This document shows, one piece after another, positions 1 through 12,710 of a DNA stretch of 64,000 nucleotides. Position 1 is the stretch's first letter. The number at the start of each line of letters is the position of its first letter. The notes under the pieces are model-generated. The model was not told where the DNA came from. It searched no databases and worked only from the letters and a program-made list of their open reading frames with translations. The position numbers were made by a program, and so were the translations under genes. Source of the stretch: Epiperipatus broadwayi (lineage: Eukaryota > Onychophora > Udeonychophora > Euonychophora > Peripatidae); NCBI GenBank assembly GCA_028023455.1, contig JAQFVV010000254.1, positions 928,001 through 992,000 of the forward strand. Direction: 5' to 3'.

Positions 1-224
1 AATAACTACAGATACATCACAAAATATATCAGTAGAAGTAGAACAAAAATGAAAGCCAGGTCGACCCCCAAATAAGAATAGATGTATAAAAAAAAATAAA
101 AACTGAAGAAGTAGACAATGATCAAACCAACCCATTTTGTCAACCAGGTGAATTTTCTGATAAAGAAATAGAGCTAGACTATGTAGATGCATCTGATATA
201 CTATCAATGAACAACAGCAATTAA
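1..224 (+). pseudogene. LINE copy 1, 3' end of ORF1
   Basis: Tail of the first ORF of a non-LTR retrotransposon cut off by the window edge. From about 105 a frame reads through an acidic C-terminus (DKEIELDYVDASDIL) and stops at 222-224, just 25 bases before the ORF2 start. Further upstream this frame is interrupted, so it is decayed. The placement, acid-rich character and short ORF1-ORF2 spacer match the better preserved copy downstream (ORF1 at 4090-5742). No domain is visible in what remains. Confidence 0.6.
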
Positions 225-249
225 AATAATACACTCCAACAAAATAATT

Positions 250-3200
250 ATGATAATGAAAATAGCAGCAATTAATGTTAGAGGATTAAATGTGATCTCC
301 AAATTGTACAAAATTAAAAACTGTATCAAAGAGACAAGGCCACACATTATAGGGCTGCTAGAAACCAAAATATATGCAGCATCAAAAGTAGATCCCAGCA
401 GATATCTAAATGCTGAGGGGTTCTGCACATGCTCCAAGGATACCATGTCCCCCATGGGAGGTACTGGCCTAGTAATTACCAATATCTGCCCATTCATAAC
501 TTTCAAAATAATTCATATAGATTCACACTTACTAATTGTTACCTTTTATCACAAAATCATCACAATAAATAATAGTCTTCATCTACATGCCAATACAAAA
601 AACAAAAATTGAGACAATAATATCAAACATAAATTCAAGACTAGCAACCATGGGAAACCCAACAATTCTAGTTAGTGACTGTAATGCATCCTACCAGAAA
701 TTTACAAAGAAATGGATACACACAATATCAGTTCCACTTATGAGTGGCCAAGGTTTCCTGCCAGCAGATGCAATATCATTTCACAATGGCTGGTTTGCAT
801 CTTTAATTGATCTATGTTTTTATTCACCAGTATTGCATCATTCCATCAAGATTAAACTTACCCCAACAACCTTTTCTGATCACTCTGGGCAAATGATCAC
901 AATCAGCATGAATAATATACAGACATCCACACTTCCACTCACAAGAACAATCAGAATCTTACTGCCTGCAACTACAACTGAATTTCTGTTTTCAGAATCC
1001 TATATAATGTTAAACAAAATTCAAACAATGAATCTAGACCATATACAACAGTATCAAGCTTTCATAAACATACTATCATTTAACATCAACCACCTGGTTA
1101 AAAACCAGCCATCGCCATCAAAAATCTTAGAATAAACTGAACAACTCCACAGAAGAATAACTGCAATTATGCCAACACAAAATACACAACAGTATATATA
1201 TAAACTAAAATATGACTATTATAAGGCTTGTGATGCTCTCAAAGATTATTTAAAAATCAAGAAAAGTAAGATCTGAATCATGGAACAACACACTTGGACA
1301 TGGAAATATATCAAATGGGCACTGGGATATGCACCTGACATAAAAGTGCCATTAGCTATTCGATGTAATAATGATAATTTTGGCAGGCATAACATGATTC
1401 TGCCAATATTTAAATACTTTAAAAACAAATTGCAAGCAAACCAACCAATTCAATATGGCAATGAAATGTTTGGCACAATCGAAGACCAACCCATATTCAA
1501 AGAAGAAATCTACATTAAAAAAATGGAAAATATGAGCAACTCATGCCACCATGGATCCCCTGGAATACCATTATTTGTGCTAAAGCACTTAGGATGGTTT
1601 ACAGCAAATTACCTTACTAATTTGGCCAACTATCTGACCCAAGAGGTTATACAAATGCAGGCAGTCTATCCCATTGCAATAGTTCCATACAACAAAAAGA
1701 AGATAAGTACTTTCACCCTAGATTAATTAAGACCCATCTCAATGGGCCCTCTACCAATAAAAATTCTAGAAAAGGTAATAAAAGACATGATAGAGCCATA
1801 CCTACTACCCATCATCTCCAAAACACAATTTGCAAAAAAAGCTTCATCAATGCTACAGGCAGCCTTCCTATTTAAAGCTATAATGATAACTATCTGAGAA
1901 AAAAAGAAATATAGTCCAGTGGTGGTGCAAATGGATATAGCATTGGCATTTGACTTAGTAAAAATTCCAGTCCTATTGCATATGCTCAAACATACAGACA
2001 TTCCTAGGAGGCTATTATACATAACAGCAAATCTTTATTGAACCATGAAATACATATCATGGTTAATGGAAGAAACTCACCATCTTTTATCCCCACTCAA
2101 TCACTATCACAAGGGTCCCCCATTAGTGCATTGCTGTTTGCCTTCTACATTAATCCTCTCATTGAGAAAATCAATCAAACATTTGAGGGGATCAACATAC
2201 CCGCAACAATGCAACAACTGACATCCCTAGCTTACATGGATGATATCATGGTCTTCCTGCTTTCCAAAAAACAGATACCTAAGCTACAAAAGATAATTGA
2301 TAATTATTCAATAGAATACGGGCTTAAAATTAATACAACAAAAGCATCAGCCTGGGCCATATACACAAGAAAGCAGTGTGGATCCATATACAAGGGATAG
2401 ACAAACCCATTCCTGGGGTTTCCATTTTATATGAGAGCCACAGGAATGAGATGCTAAATACAGAACAAGCTGAAAGAAGAAACTGAAAACATTACAAAAT
2501 CCCTAGCAAAAGCATATCTATCAATACATTCAAAAATACAATTGATTAATATATTAATCACAACTAAAATAGCATATTATATACCAATAATTTCTTTTTC
2601 CAATGCATTCAAATCCAAGATAAACTCAATGTTCAATCAACTTATTTGGTCCAGAAAAACAGTGGCCATTTCCATAAAAAAAACTTAGAAGACCAACAGA
2701 TATAGGTGGACTGGGCCTACACGATATCACCATCTTTCACATGCAAAAACTTAGAAATGTAATAATCACAACAGTCAATCAATTTCCCAAACTGAAACCT
2801 CTACTACAAATAACCCCCACAGACAGACCACCACCCAAGGGTTCATGCATTGAACTAATGATATACCAATGTAAAATAGAAAAGAAAATCCCAGATCAAT
2901 ACATACAAAAATACAAATACTGGGAAATATACAATCTCACACACACAAACAACAATGGAAAAAATAACACAACACCAATAATAGAAATAATCAACAAGAA
3001 AATGATAAAAGAATATAAAAAATGGAAATTGGAACCAATATTTTTTGATTTTGTTCTGAAAATGAACCTGGATGCACTACCAACTCCCAATTTTCCATTT
3101 CACAGAAGGATGTACATATCTATTGATCCTTTCTGTGGATTATGTCATGAAACAGAAGAAACATGGAAGCACATAATGGACCACTGTAGAGGACTAAATC

Positions 3201-3487
3201 AAGTTAGAGACATAATACGTAATGTATACAGAAAAAATAATACCAGGATAGAACAATTAATGGAAGCTTACAAGGGCAAATCAATACCCACCATCAGAGC
3301 AGCAACATTTCTACTGTATACTCTGTGGTGCATCAGGTGCAAATTTCTAATTGGGAAAAATACTAGACAACACCCTTCAACATTTCAAAACAAGCTAATG
3401 CAGATACAAAATCGGGACAAATTGATCACATCCCCAGACATATATGCAGCAACTTGGTCTCTGATCAAACAAAGATCAAGGCTATAA
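250..3487 (+). pseudogene. LINE copy 1 ORF2 (endonuclease-reverse transcriptase), broken
   Basis: Remains of an APE-type LINE polyprotein that would nick target DNA and reverse-transcribe the element RNA. Pieces in order, in changing frames: endonuclease start (NVRGLN, then LLETKI), 250-1135; linker with CHHGSPGIP, 1280-1726; reverse transcriptase motif A (AFD near 1945), motif B (QGSPISALLF near 2110), and motif C YMDD at 2233-2244; then the C-terminal region 2741-3487 with a CCHC finger (CGLC, then H and C in HIMDHC). At least four frameshifts or stops separate the pieces, so no functional protein can be made. At the protein level it resembles copy 2 by roughly half to two thirds of residues by eye, so they are different subfamilies. 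The C-terminal finger points to an L1/Tx1-like or related clade; the exact clade is not settled. Confidence 0.9.
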
Positions 3488-3649
3488 TAAAGCTTCAGAT
3501 TGCAAAACTATAAACAAAGACTATGCATTTGATTGTAAATATACAAATAAACTTGTGTACTGTTTGTAAATCTATTTTATCTGTGTACCTTTTTCTGGTG
3601 ATACCACATGTAACTTACTTATTGTCCAATAAAGTATATTGTTGAAATC

Positions 3650-3650
<1 letters not shown>
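3488..3650 (+). other. LINE copy 1 3' untranslated region with AATAAA
   Basis: Noncoding tail after the ORF2 stop. It carries an AATAAA polyadenylation-type hexamer at 3628-3633 and ends in TTGAAATC directly before the AAT repeat. The layout (AATAAAG, a T/G-rich stretch, TTGAAA, then AAT repeats) recurs at the 3' end of copy 2 (9279-9298). Confidence 0.7.
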
Positions 3651-3685
<35 letters not shown>

Positions 3686-3689
3686 TAAT
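3651..3689 (+). repeat. (AAT)n tail between two LINE copies
   Basis: About 12 units of AAT with one GAT variant, directly after the 3' end of LINE copy 1 and directly before the 5' region of copy 2. It is best read as the tail of copy 1 and the target or junction of copy 2. Confidence 0.85.
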
Positions 3690-4089
3690 GTAGCGCCACC
3701 TGGTTACTTACATTGTTGCAGGTAAGAAAAAAGTCTCCTAGTTTTTTTCAAATTAAATAGCTATACAAGTGGATTTTTCCCTTAAATATTTAAATATGCT
3801 ATACTCAATGCCTACCCGAGTGTTTTAAGAAATGTATGTGTCCTAAAATAATTAGTGAACAACGATATAAAAAATCAATAATAGTTACGAGTAGTAATTA
3901 ATTCTCCGGTATGGCGTATAGACGCCAATGCAAAAAATTATAATTAATAACATTATTTAGAATCAAAAAGTAAAAAGAGTAGAAGGAAAAATAGTGAAAA
4001 ACATAATAAGTTTTTAAATTTTAAAAAATAGTTTAAAAAATCAAAACAAAACCTTACCTTGTTGAAAAATTACTTGCATAAATAATAAA
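3690..4089 (+). promoter_or_regulatory. LINE copy 2 5' untranslated region (putative internal promoter)
   Basis: About 400 noncoding bases between the AAT tract and the ORF1 ATG. It begins GTAGCGCCACCTGG, a short G+C-richer segment, then becomes strongly A+T-rich. In LINEs this position normally holds an internal promoter, but no specific element was recognised here, so the role is inferred from position only. Confidence 0.4.
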
Positions 4090-5742
4090 ATGGTGACTAC
4101 CCAGTCATCAGCTCAAGAAGCTGGGCCTTCACACCACACAAGAAAAACATATGCAACTATTGCAAAAACTTACCAAGATAATGTAAACCCGGGAAAAAAT
4201 CCCAGATTTAGAAAGACTACATCAGACAATCTTAAAGACTTGGATCTAGTAAACCAAAATGAAATTGAGCCCCCCCACACACAATGGACAGATGATATGC
4301 TGGAACAGATTGGGGTCAGATTCAATAATACGATACCTAGAACCCTTTTTTCTACATTCAAAAGATTTTTTACTGAAAAATCAATAGTGTTGGCGGTAAC
4401 AGACAATCACTGCACTCTCTACCGTTTCCCCAAGGAGCTACTTATTGAAGCACTAAACAAAAATAATTTACTGGAGACAGTACAATGCATAGGTGACCAT
4501 CCAAATAGCAGATATGTAGCGGTTGAGTTTTGTGAAGCTACACAAAGGGATCAATTCAAAAATCATATTAAAACTCTAGGTAATTTTGCAATCGTACGAG
4601 TTGATGAAAACAGATACAAAAACATCACTGGAGTATTAAAAAATGCCTACTTCGGATATAGCTTTGACGATTTCCAAAGAATGATGAATCCATTCGGAAA
4701 GGTTACTCTTTTTCAGCAGATATACCTCAAAGAAACATCAGTACCCGTATTCACAAATAGTTTTGAATACAAAGTAAAGCTAAACAAAGAAATCGATCCA
4801 GAAAACATTCCAACACACATAACAGACCAAGAGGCAATGCTATACTTATATATCCGAGGACTAAAGCCACGTTGTTTCGCCTGTGGCAAAAGAGGCCACA
4901 TAGCAACGCAATGCAATGAAGAAGTAAATCTAGTGGAAGAGAATAACCACCCCTCACAAAGATTAGAAGGGAAACCAAATAGAGCACACAAATCCACAGA
5001 GCAGGAAAACTTAGATTTCCCCCCACTTAAGTCAATATCAAAAATTAAAATTAATAAAAATAAAATGATAGACCATCCCCCAAGCAAGTCAATGGAAATA
5101 ACAATTAACACAAACATGAATGAGGAAGAGGAAAACTTTGAACCCCAGGCAAAATCACTTAGTGATAAGTTAATAGAAAATGAAAATAATTACATGCAAA
5201 AAGAAACAAAAGAACTGCCAAACGGAGATAATAATCAAGCTGAGGACAAAACAATAAACAAAATGACAACTGAAATAATGGATACCATCACACAATCCTT
5301 TCCAGCAGTTGAAAACACACCTCCGGAAAGTAAACAAAAACAAGCAGAACAAAAAAAAATAGAGAAAATAAATGAAAGCATGCAAAATGAAGCAAAGGAA
5401 ATCCCAAAAGAAAATAAATATCAAACAGAACACACAATAATAAATAAAACCGCAACAGAAATCATGGACAGCATTACAGAGTTTTTTCCAAATGTTGGCA
5501 GCACACTAACGGAAATTAAAAGAAAGCAGCCCAAAGCAAAAAAAACTAGAGAAAGCAAAAAAATTAAAACAAACGAGCAAGAACTTACACAAGTAGACTT
5601 GCCGGACCAATCATCAGATGAATCTATGGAAATAGAATCACTCTTACTGGAAGAAATGACTTTGGAAAACGAAAACAAAGAGACTGCAATAGATAAACAT
5701 GCAAATAGTAAGTCTGCCAGCAGCAAAAAAAAACCGCAATGA
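4090..5742 (+). CDS. LINE ORF1 protein, CCHC zinc-knuckle nucleic-acid-binding (Gag-like)
   Basis: Intact 550-codon frame. By analogy with LINE ORF1 proteins it should bind the element RNA and help form the retrotransposition particle. Seen directly: a mixed N-terminal half; a CCHC knuckle at residues 262-275 (C262, C265, H270, C275; spacing C-X2-C-X4-H-X4-C); then a long hydrophilic tail rich in Lys, Glu, Asn and Gln with nuclear-signal-like basic clusters near residues 475-495. The tail holds an imperfect tandem repeat of about 62 residues (starting near 369 and 431), each copy containing TEIMD-x-IT and an F-P segment. The start is the first ATG after a noncoding stretch and follows AATAATAAA. 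The frame is open although ORF2 is broken, so either the insertion is recent, or ORF1 is maintained, or chance spared it. Frames on the opposite strand here are shadows. Confidence 0.9.
   Translation: MVTTQSSAQEAGPSHHTRKTYATIAKTYQDNVNPGKNPRFRKTTSDNLKDLDLVNQNEIEPPHTQWTDDMLEQIGVRFNNTIPRTLFSTFKRFFTEKSIVLAVTDNHCTLYRFPKELLIEALNKNNLLETVQCIGDHPNSRYVAVEFCEATQRDQFKNHIKTLGNFAIVRVDENRYKNITGVLKNAYFGYSFDDFQRMMNPFGKVTLFQQIYLKETSVPVFTNSFEYKVKLNKEIDPENIPTHITDQEAMLYLYIRGLKPRCFACGKRGHIATQCNEEVNLVEENNHPSQRLEGKPNRAHKSTEQENLDFPPLKSISKIKINKNKMIDHPPSKSMEITINTNMNEEEENFEPQAKSLSDKLIENENNYMQKETKELPNGDNNQAEDKTINKMTTEIMDTITQSFPAVENTPPESKQKQAEQKKIEKINESMQNEAKEIPKENKYQTEHTIINKTATEIMDSITEFFPNVGSTLTEIKRKQPKAKKTRESKKIKTNEQELTQVDLPDQSSDESMEIESLLLEEMTLENENKETAIDKHANSKSASSKKKPQ
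5170..5530 (+). repeat. Internal two-copy repeat in LINE ORF1 tail (about 186-bp period)
   Basis: Residues near 369-428 and 431-490 of ORF1 align: M-Q-x-E-x-K-E-x-P, an I/T-N-K segment, TEIMD-x-IT, then F-P and a K-x-K-Q end. The in-frame period is 62 codons. It looks like an old tandem duplication that kept frame and diverged, extending the hydrophilic tail. Confidence 0.75.
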
Positions 5743-5839
5743 AAAAACGTTTAGCTCGCAGGTAGGAGATAAAATTCCAGCACTCTAATCGGCAAAAAAT
5801 ATAAATAATATCCCCTACATACAAAAATATACAATTCAA

Positions 5840-8800
5840 ATGAAGATAAATATTAGTGCAGTAAACATCCGAGGTTTGAATTCAATTAAAAGAATGCAGC
5901 AAATTAAATATTGGATACAGACAACACAACCATCCATTTTAGGGCTATTGGAAACAAAAATTTATAGTGGATCCCTTTGATCCAGTGCTACATATGAATA
6001 AAATAGGCTTTTGCGCATGCTCCAGAGATGCAGCAATGCCTTCAAATGGCACAGGTATTTTTATCAACCAACAATGCCCATTCACTACTTTTAAAATAAT
6101 TTTTATAGATGCAAATCTCCTTATAACAACATTCAATCATAGACAACTTTCAATCAATGTTATTTTTGTATATATACCTCCGGGGCCAATTGTAATTAAC
6201 AGAATAATTGCGACAATAAATTCAATTCTAGCTACCAATCCCCACCCCACTATTCTTGCTGGAGATTTTAATATGACCTATAAAAAGTTTGTCACAAAAT
6301 GGTTACACCAACTTACAATACCACTAATGAGCAGGGAAGGGTTTCTTCCAATGGACTCAGTATCTTTTTATAATAACAGACACGGTACTTTGATTGATCT
6401 GCTGTTTTATTCTCCCATGTTACACCACGCAATTGAAGTAAAACTTTCTCCCACCAATTTTTCTGATCATGCAGCACAAATAATGAAACTAAATTTAGAC
6501 ACACACTGCAATACTTTTAACAACATACAAAAAACAATAAGAATTCTACTTCCAAATAGTACTCCCGAGGCTCTCTTCTCAGAAATGTATATAATGTTAA
6601 ACAAATTAAATCAAATTGAACTGGACCCGATCTCCAAATATATAGCATATATAAATACACTCTCATTTAACATAAATCACATTACACAAAAATCCACCCC
6701 CCCCTTCAAAATTAATCACATTAGCAGAGGAAATAAATAAAAGGATAATACAGGCAAAACCAGTCAAGAATAACCAAGCAAATATAATAAAGCTAACAAA
6801 GTTATACAATCAAACCGTTGATAAACTGAAACAATATCTAGCAATAAAGAAAAAGAAAATTTGTCTCACACAACAACATACATGGACCCACAGATATATT
6901 CGTTGGGCTTTAGGTTATCCATGCACAAACAAAGTACCCATGGCGCTAGAATGGGAAAATAGAGTGACAGCTGGTTATAATATGCTAGACCCTATATATA
7001 ACTACTTAAAAAAAAAACTAACTAAAAATAATTATTTCAAACCACTTGCAGATTATTTTGGCAAGCCAGAAACGGAAACACCTTTTGAAATAAAAGATTT
7101 TGCAATAGTTTTAAACTCAGTCCCAAGCACATGTCATCCAGGGCCACCAGGGATCCCACAATTTGTACTGTCACATCTCAGCCAATTCACAAATAAATAT
7201 TTATGCCACTTGCAAATCAATTATCACAGAAACTATACAATATACAAGGGCTATATCCAATATCAATGGTCCCATTTATGAAAAAACAAGAACCAATTTC
7301 CACACTAGCCAATCTCCGACCAATCTCAATGGAGCCATTGGGAATAAAAATACTGGAAAAGGTCATAAAGGATAAAATTTAACAATACATAGTACCAATA
7401 ATATCACAGCATCAATACGCAAAAAAGGGGTCATCCACAGGGCAGGCAGCACTAATATATAAAACGCTAATCAATTCAGTTATTAAAAAGAAAAAATATG
7501 CACCAATGGTAGTCCAGCTGGATTTTGAAAGTGCTTTTGACTCTGTCCCAATAGAAACACTATTGAGTCAGCTAAAAGAAACACAGATACCTAAAACAAT
7601 ATTATATACAATAGGCAATTTGCTTCTAAATAGAGAAATACACATCACACTCAATGGTAGATCCACATCATCATTCAATCCCAGCCAATCAATCCCGCAA
7701 GGTTCTCCACTAAGCACACTGCTATTTACCTTTTATTTAAATCCACTGCTAGAGCAAATAAATAAAAAAATTCAAGGAATTCAAATACCAAATACTAATA
7801 CATACATTCCCTGCATAGCTTATATGGATGATGTCACAGTGTTTCTAAACTCAAAAAAGCAAATACATATACTACAGGAAATAATAGAAGAATACACAAA
7901 AAAATTTCAAATTAAAAATTAACATCAATAAATCAGTAGCATGGTCAATATACACAGGCAAAACAGACACACAAATTTATCAAGGTAAGCCCAGTAATTT
8001 CCTGGGTTTTCCTTTCCACTTGGGAATGAGCCAGATGAGAAGGAATATACAAAATAAACTCAAGTTCGAAGCAGAAAGGATCATAACATCACTCTCCAGA
8101 TCATATCTCTCACTCTATGCAAAAGTGTCACTATTTAATCAACTTATAATGACCAAAATAACTTACTACCTGCCAATAATTACTTTTACAAAACAATTTA
8201 CAAAGTCAATTAACTCACTCTGTAATAAACTATTATGGAACAGAAAAATAGTAGCAATTTCCTTAAAGCAACTTAACCAACCAACAAAATGGAATGGCTT
8301 TGGACTGCATGCTATACATACTTTCTACACACAAAAAACAGTAAATCTACTGATTACAATATTCAGACGTTTTCCAAACATAGAACCAAAAGAGGAAATC
8401 ACACCAACGGACCGACCTTCACCCACAGACAATTATATAAATACACTATTGATAAGTATTAAAAACATTAAAGATAAAATAGCACTGAAGAATCCAATTA
8501 AATATACTTATTGGCAAATTCATGATTTTCTAACTCAAAGCCAAGAAAACAACAATAGAATAACAGTACTAGGAATAAATAATAGCCAATTACTCAAAAA
8601 GTACAAAACATGGTATTTAGAACCTAAATTGTTTGACTTCATCCTCAAATTGAATTTAAATGCACTACCTACAGTACATTTCATTCGGTTCAGAAGATTT
8701 TACCTAAATGTTGATCCAATGTGTGCTTTATGTCACCGGGAAGAAGAAACACAAGAACATTTAATATATCACTGTAAAGGCTTAGAAAAAGTCAGACAAT

Positions 8801-9075
8801 TGATGGTGAATAATTACAGGAAAAGGGAAACCACAATAGAAAAAATGCTAAAAGCTTTCAATGAAAATAAAATACCTATAATGCATGCAGCAACTTTCAG
8901 TATATATGCCTTATGGTGTACTAGATGTGCTTTCACTTTAGGAAACAATCCAAGAAGACATCCCAACACATATCACAACAAACTAGGAAAACTTAAGGAA
9001 AGGGACAATCTTCTAGCACCACCGGACATTTATGCTGCCACTTGGTCTCTATTTAAAATAAAAGCAGCCTTATAA
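5840..9075 (+). pseudogene. LINE copy 2 ORF2 (APE endonuclease, reverse transcriptase, CCHC finger), frameshifted
   Basis: Starts at ATG 5840 (reading MKINISAVNIRGLNS), 97 bases after ORF1. Endonuclease motifs: NIRGLN, LLETK, GDFN (6261-6272), LIDLLFY, SDH (6462-6470). Reverse transcriptase motifs: LRPIS, AKKGSS, motif A D-F-x-S-A-F-D at about 7521, motif B PQGSPLS, motif C YMDD at 7821-7832, then GFPFHLG. C-terminal region: CALC with H and C in HLIYHC near 8730-8775. Breaks: frameshift near 5960; frameshift in a C homopolymer near 6695; frameshift near 7235; an in-frame TAA at about 7379-7381; frameshift near 7915. The pieces sit in order with no missing domain, so a full-length source is expected elsewhere in the genome. 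All catalytic motifs listed are intact within their own segments. Confidence 0.93.
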
Positions 9076-9610
<535 letters not shown>

Positions 9611-9639
9611 TTATTTTAAATAATTTTAATATTTTATAA

Positions 9640-10970
9640 TTTGAATGATATTCACTGGAGGAAGTTCCTATAGATTAGTTTGTCAAATTAAGATTGGTTG
9701 GTGTTCTGAATTTTATAATGCAGACAACATTATGGACAGTTTTTAAATATGAAATTTAACTATCTGAAATGAATATATATAATCCAACTGTCAACTTTCT
9801 TTTCTACATTAACATCTTAGACCAGAATGAAAGTTGTGATTTATCTGTTACTTATGGAGGTTGCTTTATCTACATGTTGAAGATTCATGGTTTAAATAGC
9901 TTACAGTTGTTATCATGGGATTACTAATATATATAGTGTCATTAGCATTATGTTTGTTAACTATAAGAATTTTTATTTTTAATTATAATCATATATAACA
10001 AGAATATTATGACTTTCACTGTCTAACATAAACTTTCATGAGACGTAATTCACTCTAATCTTTTCTGAAAACTGAATGTGGAATATTTGTGCATTAGTGT
10101 CACTGAAAAAAGGTCATAAGCTGAAGATTCGTCTGAGGTATAAGTTATAGAACTACCACTTACAATTATTGATGATATCATGTGATGTTCTGTTCAGGTA
10201 TGCCATCTTAATCAAAGGATAAGTGGTGTGAACAGATAATCTCAAAATGACGATAATAAAATATATAGTGCTTTCTCAAGTATCGAATTTATCTAACTAT
10301 ATAATCTAATTGAGTTGGGTTCAATAACCTTGTAGCATTTTAAAAAAAATTTATAGTAATAATTTAAAATTTAATTATGCTTATTGGTGAGAAAATGCAA
10401 ATATTTTTTTTAAAACACCACTATTCTAATGCTGTCAAATTACCATTGCTTAATTAAGCTAACAATAGGTGGATCTGGTGTAGTGCAAATTACTTATTCT
10501 TAAAACATACAGGAAATGTGAGCAGATCATTTCATGTAATATTTTATTAATGGTGTCATCTTTCCTTATTAGCTTAATGGTAAATGCATCAAGACCTTCT
10601 GAAGAAAAATGCAGTAATCAGCATCTACAATAAAGCAAAGAGAATTTGATTATCATCACTAATAGTTTGCCATTACTTGCAATTCCACTAACATAAATTA
10701 CTTTAGTTTTAACAACTGATTGTCATATTCAATTACATCTCCCCAGCCCTCATGCTTAAGTCAATCAATAGAATGTATGCAGCCTGTTGTCAAGGCAACA
10801 CTATTTAATCAATAAATGGAAGTAAATGTAATTCCATCTAGAGCCTGACTAAAATGTAGTCTTGACAATAGATTTCTAGTATTCTATTGCTTTGTTTAAG
10901 CATAACAGCTGTTCATATCACAATGGACACAGCTATATCATAGTACTAATCAGTCTTTTACAGTAACTTT
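9640..10970. other. Unassigned A+T-rich sequence
   Basis: No supported gene, RNA or repeat recognised. Stops are dense in all frames. Confidence 0.5.
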
Positions 10971-10975
10971 AAGTT

Positions 10976-11358
10976 ATCACATAATCAACATTTCTTATGC
11001 TTACTCAAGCTGTTACAACAGGCAAAATTCTCCATGCAGTAGTGCCACTCAGTGCAAGTCAGAGCAATCAATGGATGTCAGAAGGTTTGTGCATCAAATC
11101 CCTATCTAGTATCTATTCATTCTATATCCCCAGACTAGTTTCTAACTTGTGGATTTCACCAGTGAGGAGCCTTGGATCCGAGAGCACTGTACCTGGATCT
11201 TAGGATCTAGGTGTTGAGATAAAGCCACAAGCTAGAAACTAATCTGGGGATGTTGGATAAGTATGCACTAGATAGGAATTTGATGCACAAGCCTTCTGGC
11301 CTCCATTGATTACTCTGGATTGCACTGAGTGTTGTATGGAGAGTTTTGCCTGTTTTAA
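10976..11358. mobile_element. Foldback element family A, copy 1 (complete, both arms)
   Basis: Inverted-repeat element. The left arm runs from TCACATAATCAACATTTC through AAAATTCTCCATGCAGTAGTG and CAATGGATGTCAGAAGG to ACTAGTTTCTAAC. The right arm is the reverse complement, ending GGAGAGTTTTGCCTG. Arms are about 150 bases with a loop of about 70 bases carrying GGATCCGAGAGCACTG. No coding capacity. Eight further copies or part-copies lie in this window. It behaves like a nonautonomous foldback or MITE; the mobilising enzyme is unknown. Confidence 0.8.
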
Positions 11359-11909
11359 TTTTTAGATATATTGCTAACTATTAATAAAGAATATATACTA
11401 GATGTTTGCATGTAATTATCAAGTTAATACAAAATATTACACTGATTATGAGATGAAAAAGTTCTGAAGATATTACTTATAAATTAATATTATTTTTAAA
11501 GTAAAATTTATATAAAATTATACAAATTATTCTTATAATATGAGTGGTTATATAAGTACATGGATATATTTATAAATTCACATTGAATATATCACTGTTA
11601 ATTACACTAAAAACATTTTAATGCATATAAATAATTAAATATAATATAATTATATTTATATATATAGTTTTTAAATAAAATAAAATTAGACATTATAAAC
11701 AGAAATTAAATTGCATATTTGACTATCTTTTGCAATAATAGCATAGTTTTTCCATCAGCCTCAACTTCTAGACATACAATCTGAAATATCAATTCTTAGT
11801 ATGCTACCTGAAATAAAAATGAAGATGATTTCAACTCATGAAATTCAAGCAGTAATACACTTTGACTTTTCTGAGTTGCTATTACTTCCTAATTTACAAG
11901 ATATATAAT

Positions 11910-12048
11910 GTGATGTGATGTAATGCACTGTGGCTTCTCCATACAATAGCGCCATCTAGCATCCATTGATTACTATGGCTTGCACTAGATGGCAAAGTTG
12001 TCACTGTTTTAATAGATGGTGAAAGCATAAGAAATTGTGACCACAAGA
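11910..12048. mobile_element. Foldback family A, copy 2 (short form with module R start)
   Basis: Begins with GTGATGTAATGCACTGTGGC (start of module R, seen at 28110 and 32351), then CTCCATACAATAGCGCCATC, the conserved CATCCATTGATTACTATGG, and a right terminus GGTGAAAGCATAAGAAATTG. Much of the arm is deleted. Confidence 0.6.
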
Positions 12049-12710
12049 CATGGAAGCAGAATGTACAATATATAGACCATTTGAAGTGGATTGTCTCAGT
12101 CAAAACCTTATTTAATTTAAAAAACCTGAAATAGTTTGTTAATGAAAGATCCTAACACTATTTATCTATTGCAGAATCTAGGTGAATATTCAATTTAAGA
12201 AATTCCAAAAATACTTTAATATAGCTAATCTGAAGTATTATAATTTTAAATTAAATACTAAATTTTTAATACTGAATCAGTTCAATTTATTTATCAGCAA
12301 ATACTGCATCAGAGTTCCTAAAGAATTAGAATTCATTTTGGTGCTAATTATCATTTATCAGAACATTTTTTTTATAAATTCAAATTTTTTATCAACGCCA
12401 TATCTTTAAATGTGTATAATTTTGAATTAAATTTTAAACATTTTTTCTTTCTTATGACTTCTAAATAATTAGATTTTTTTAAAATTGAGTAATTTAAGCA
12501 ATTTGTAAGCTTTTGTAATAAAGCTATTGCAGAAGGGCATCTAGTTTGTTAACATTATAATAACATTTATCACTGTTTACCAGCTTTCTGGCAATAATAA
12601 AACACCCCACAGTAAGGAAAGAGCAATTAATCTCAAATTTTGATTTTATTTAAAAAAATGTTAGAAGTGAAAGAATGAAAATAAATAACATACAAATATT
12701 AATTATGATA

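Noticed and set aside
4170-5839. Six minus-strand frames of 71-134 codons
   Set aside because: They lie opposite the intact LINE ORF1 and have no domain; they are antisense shadows.
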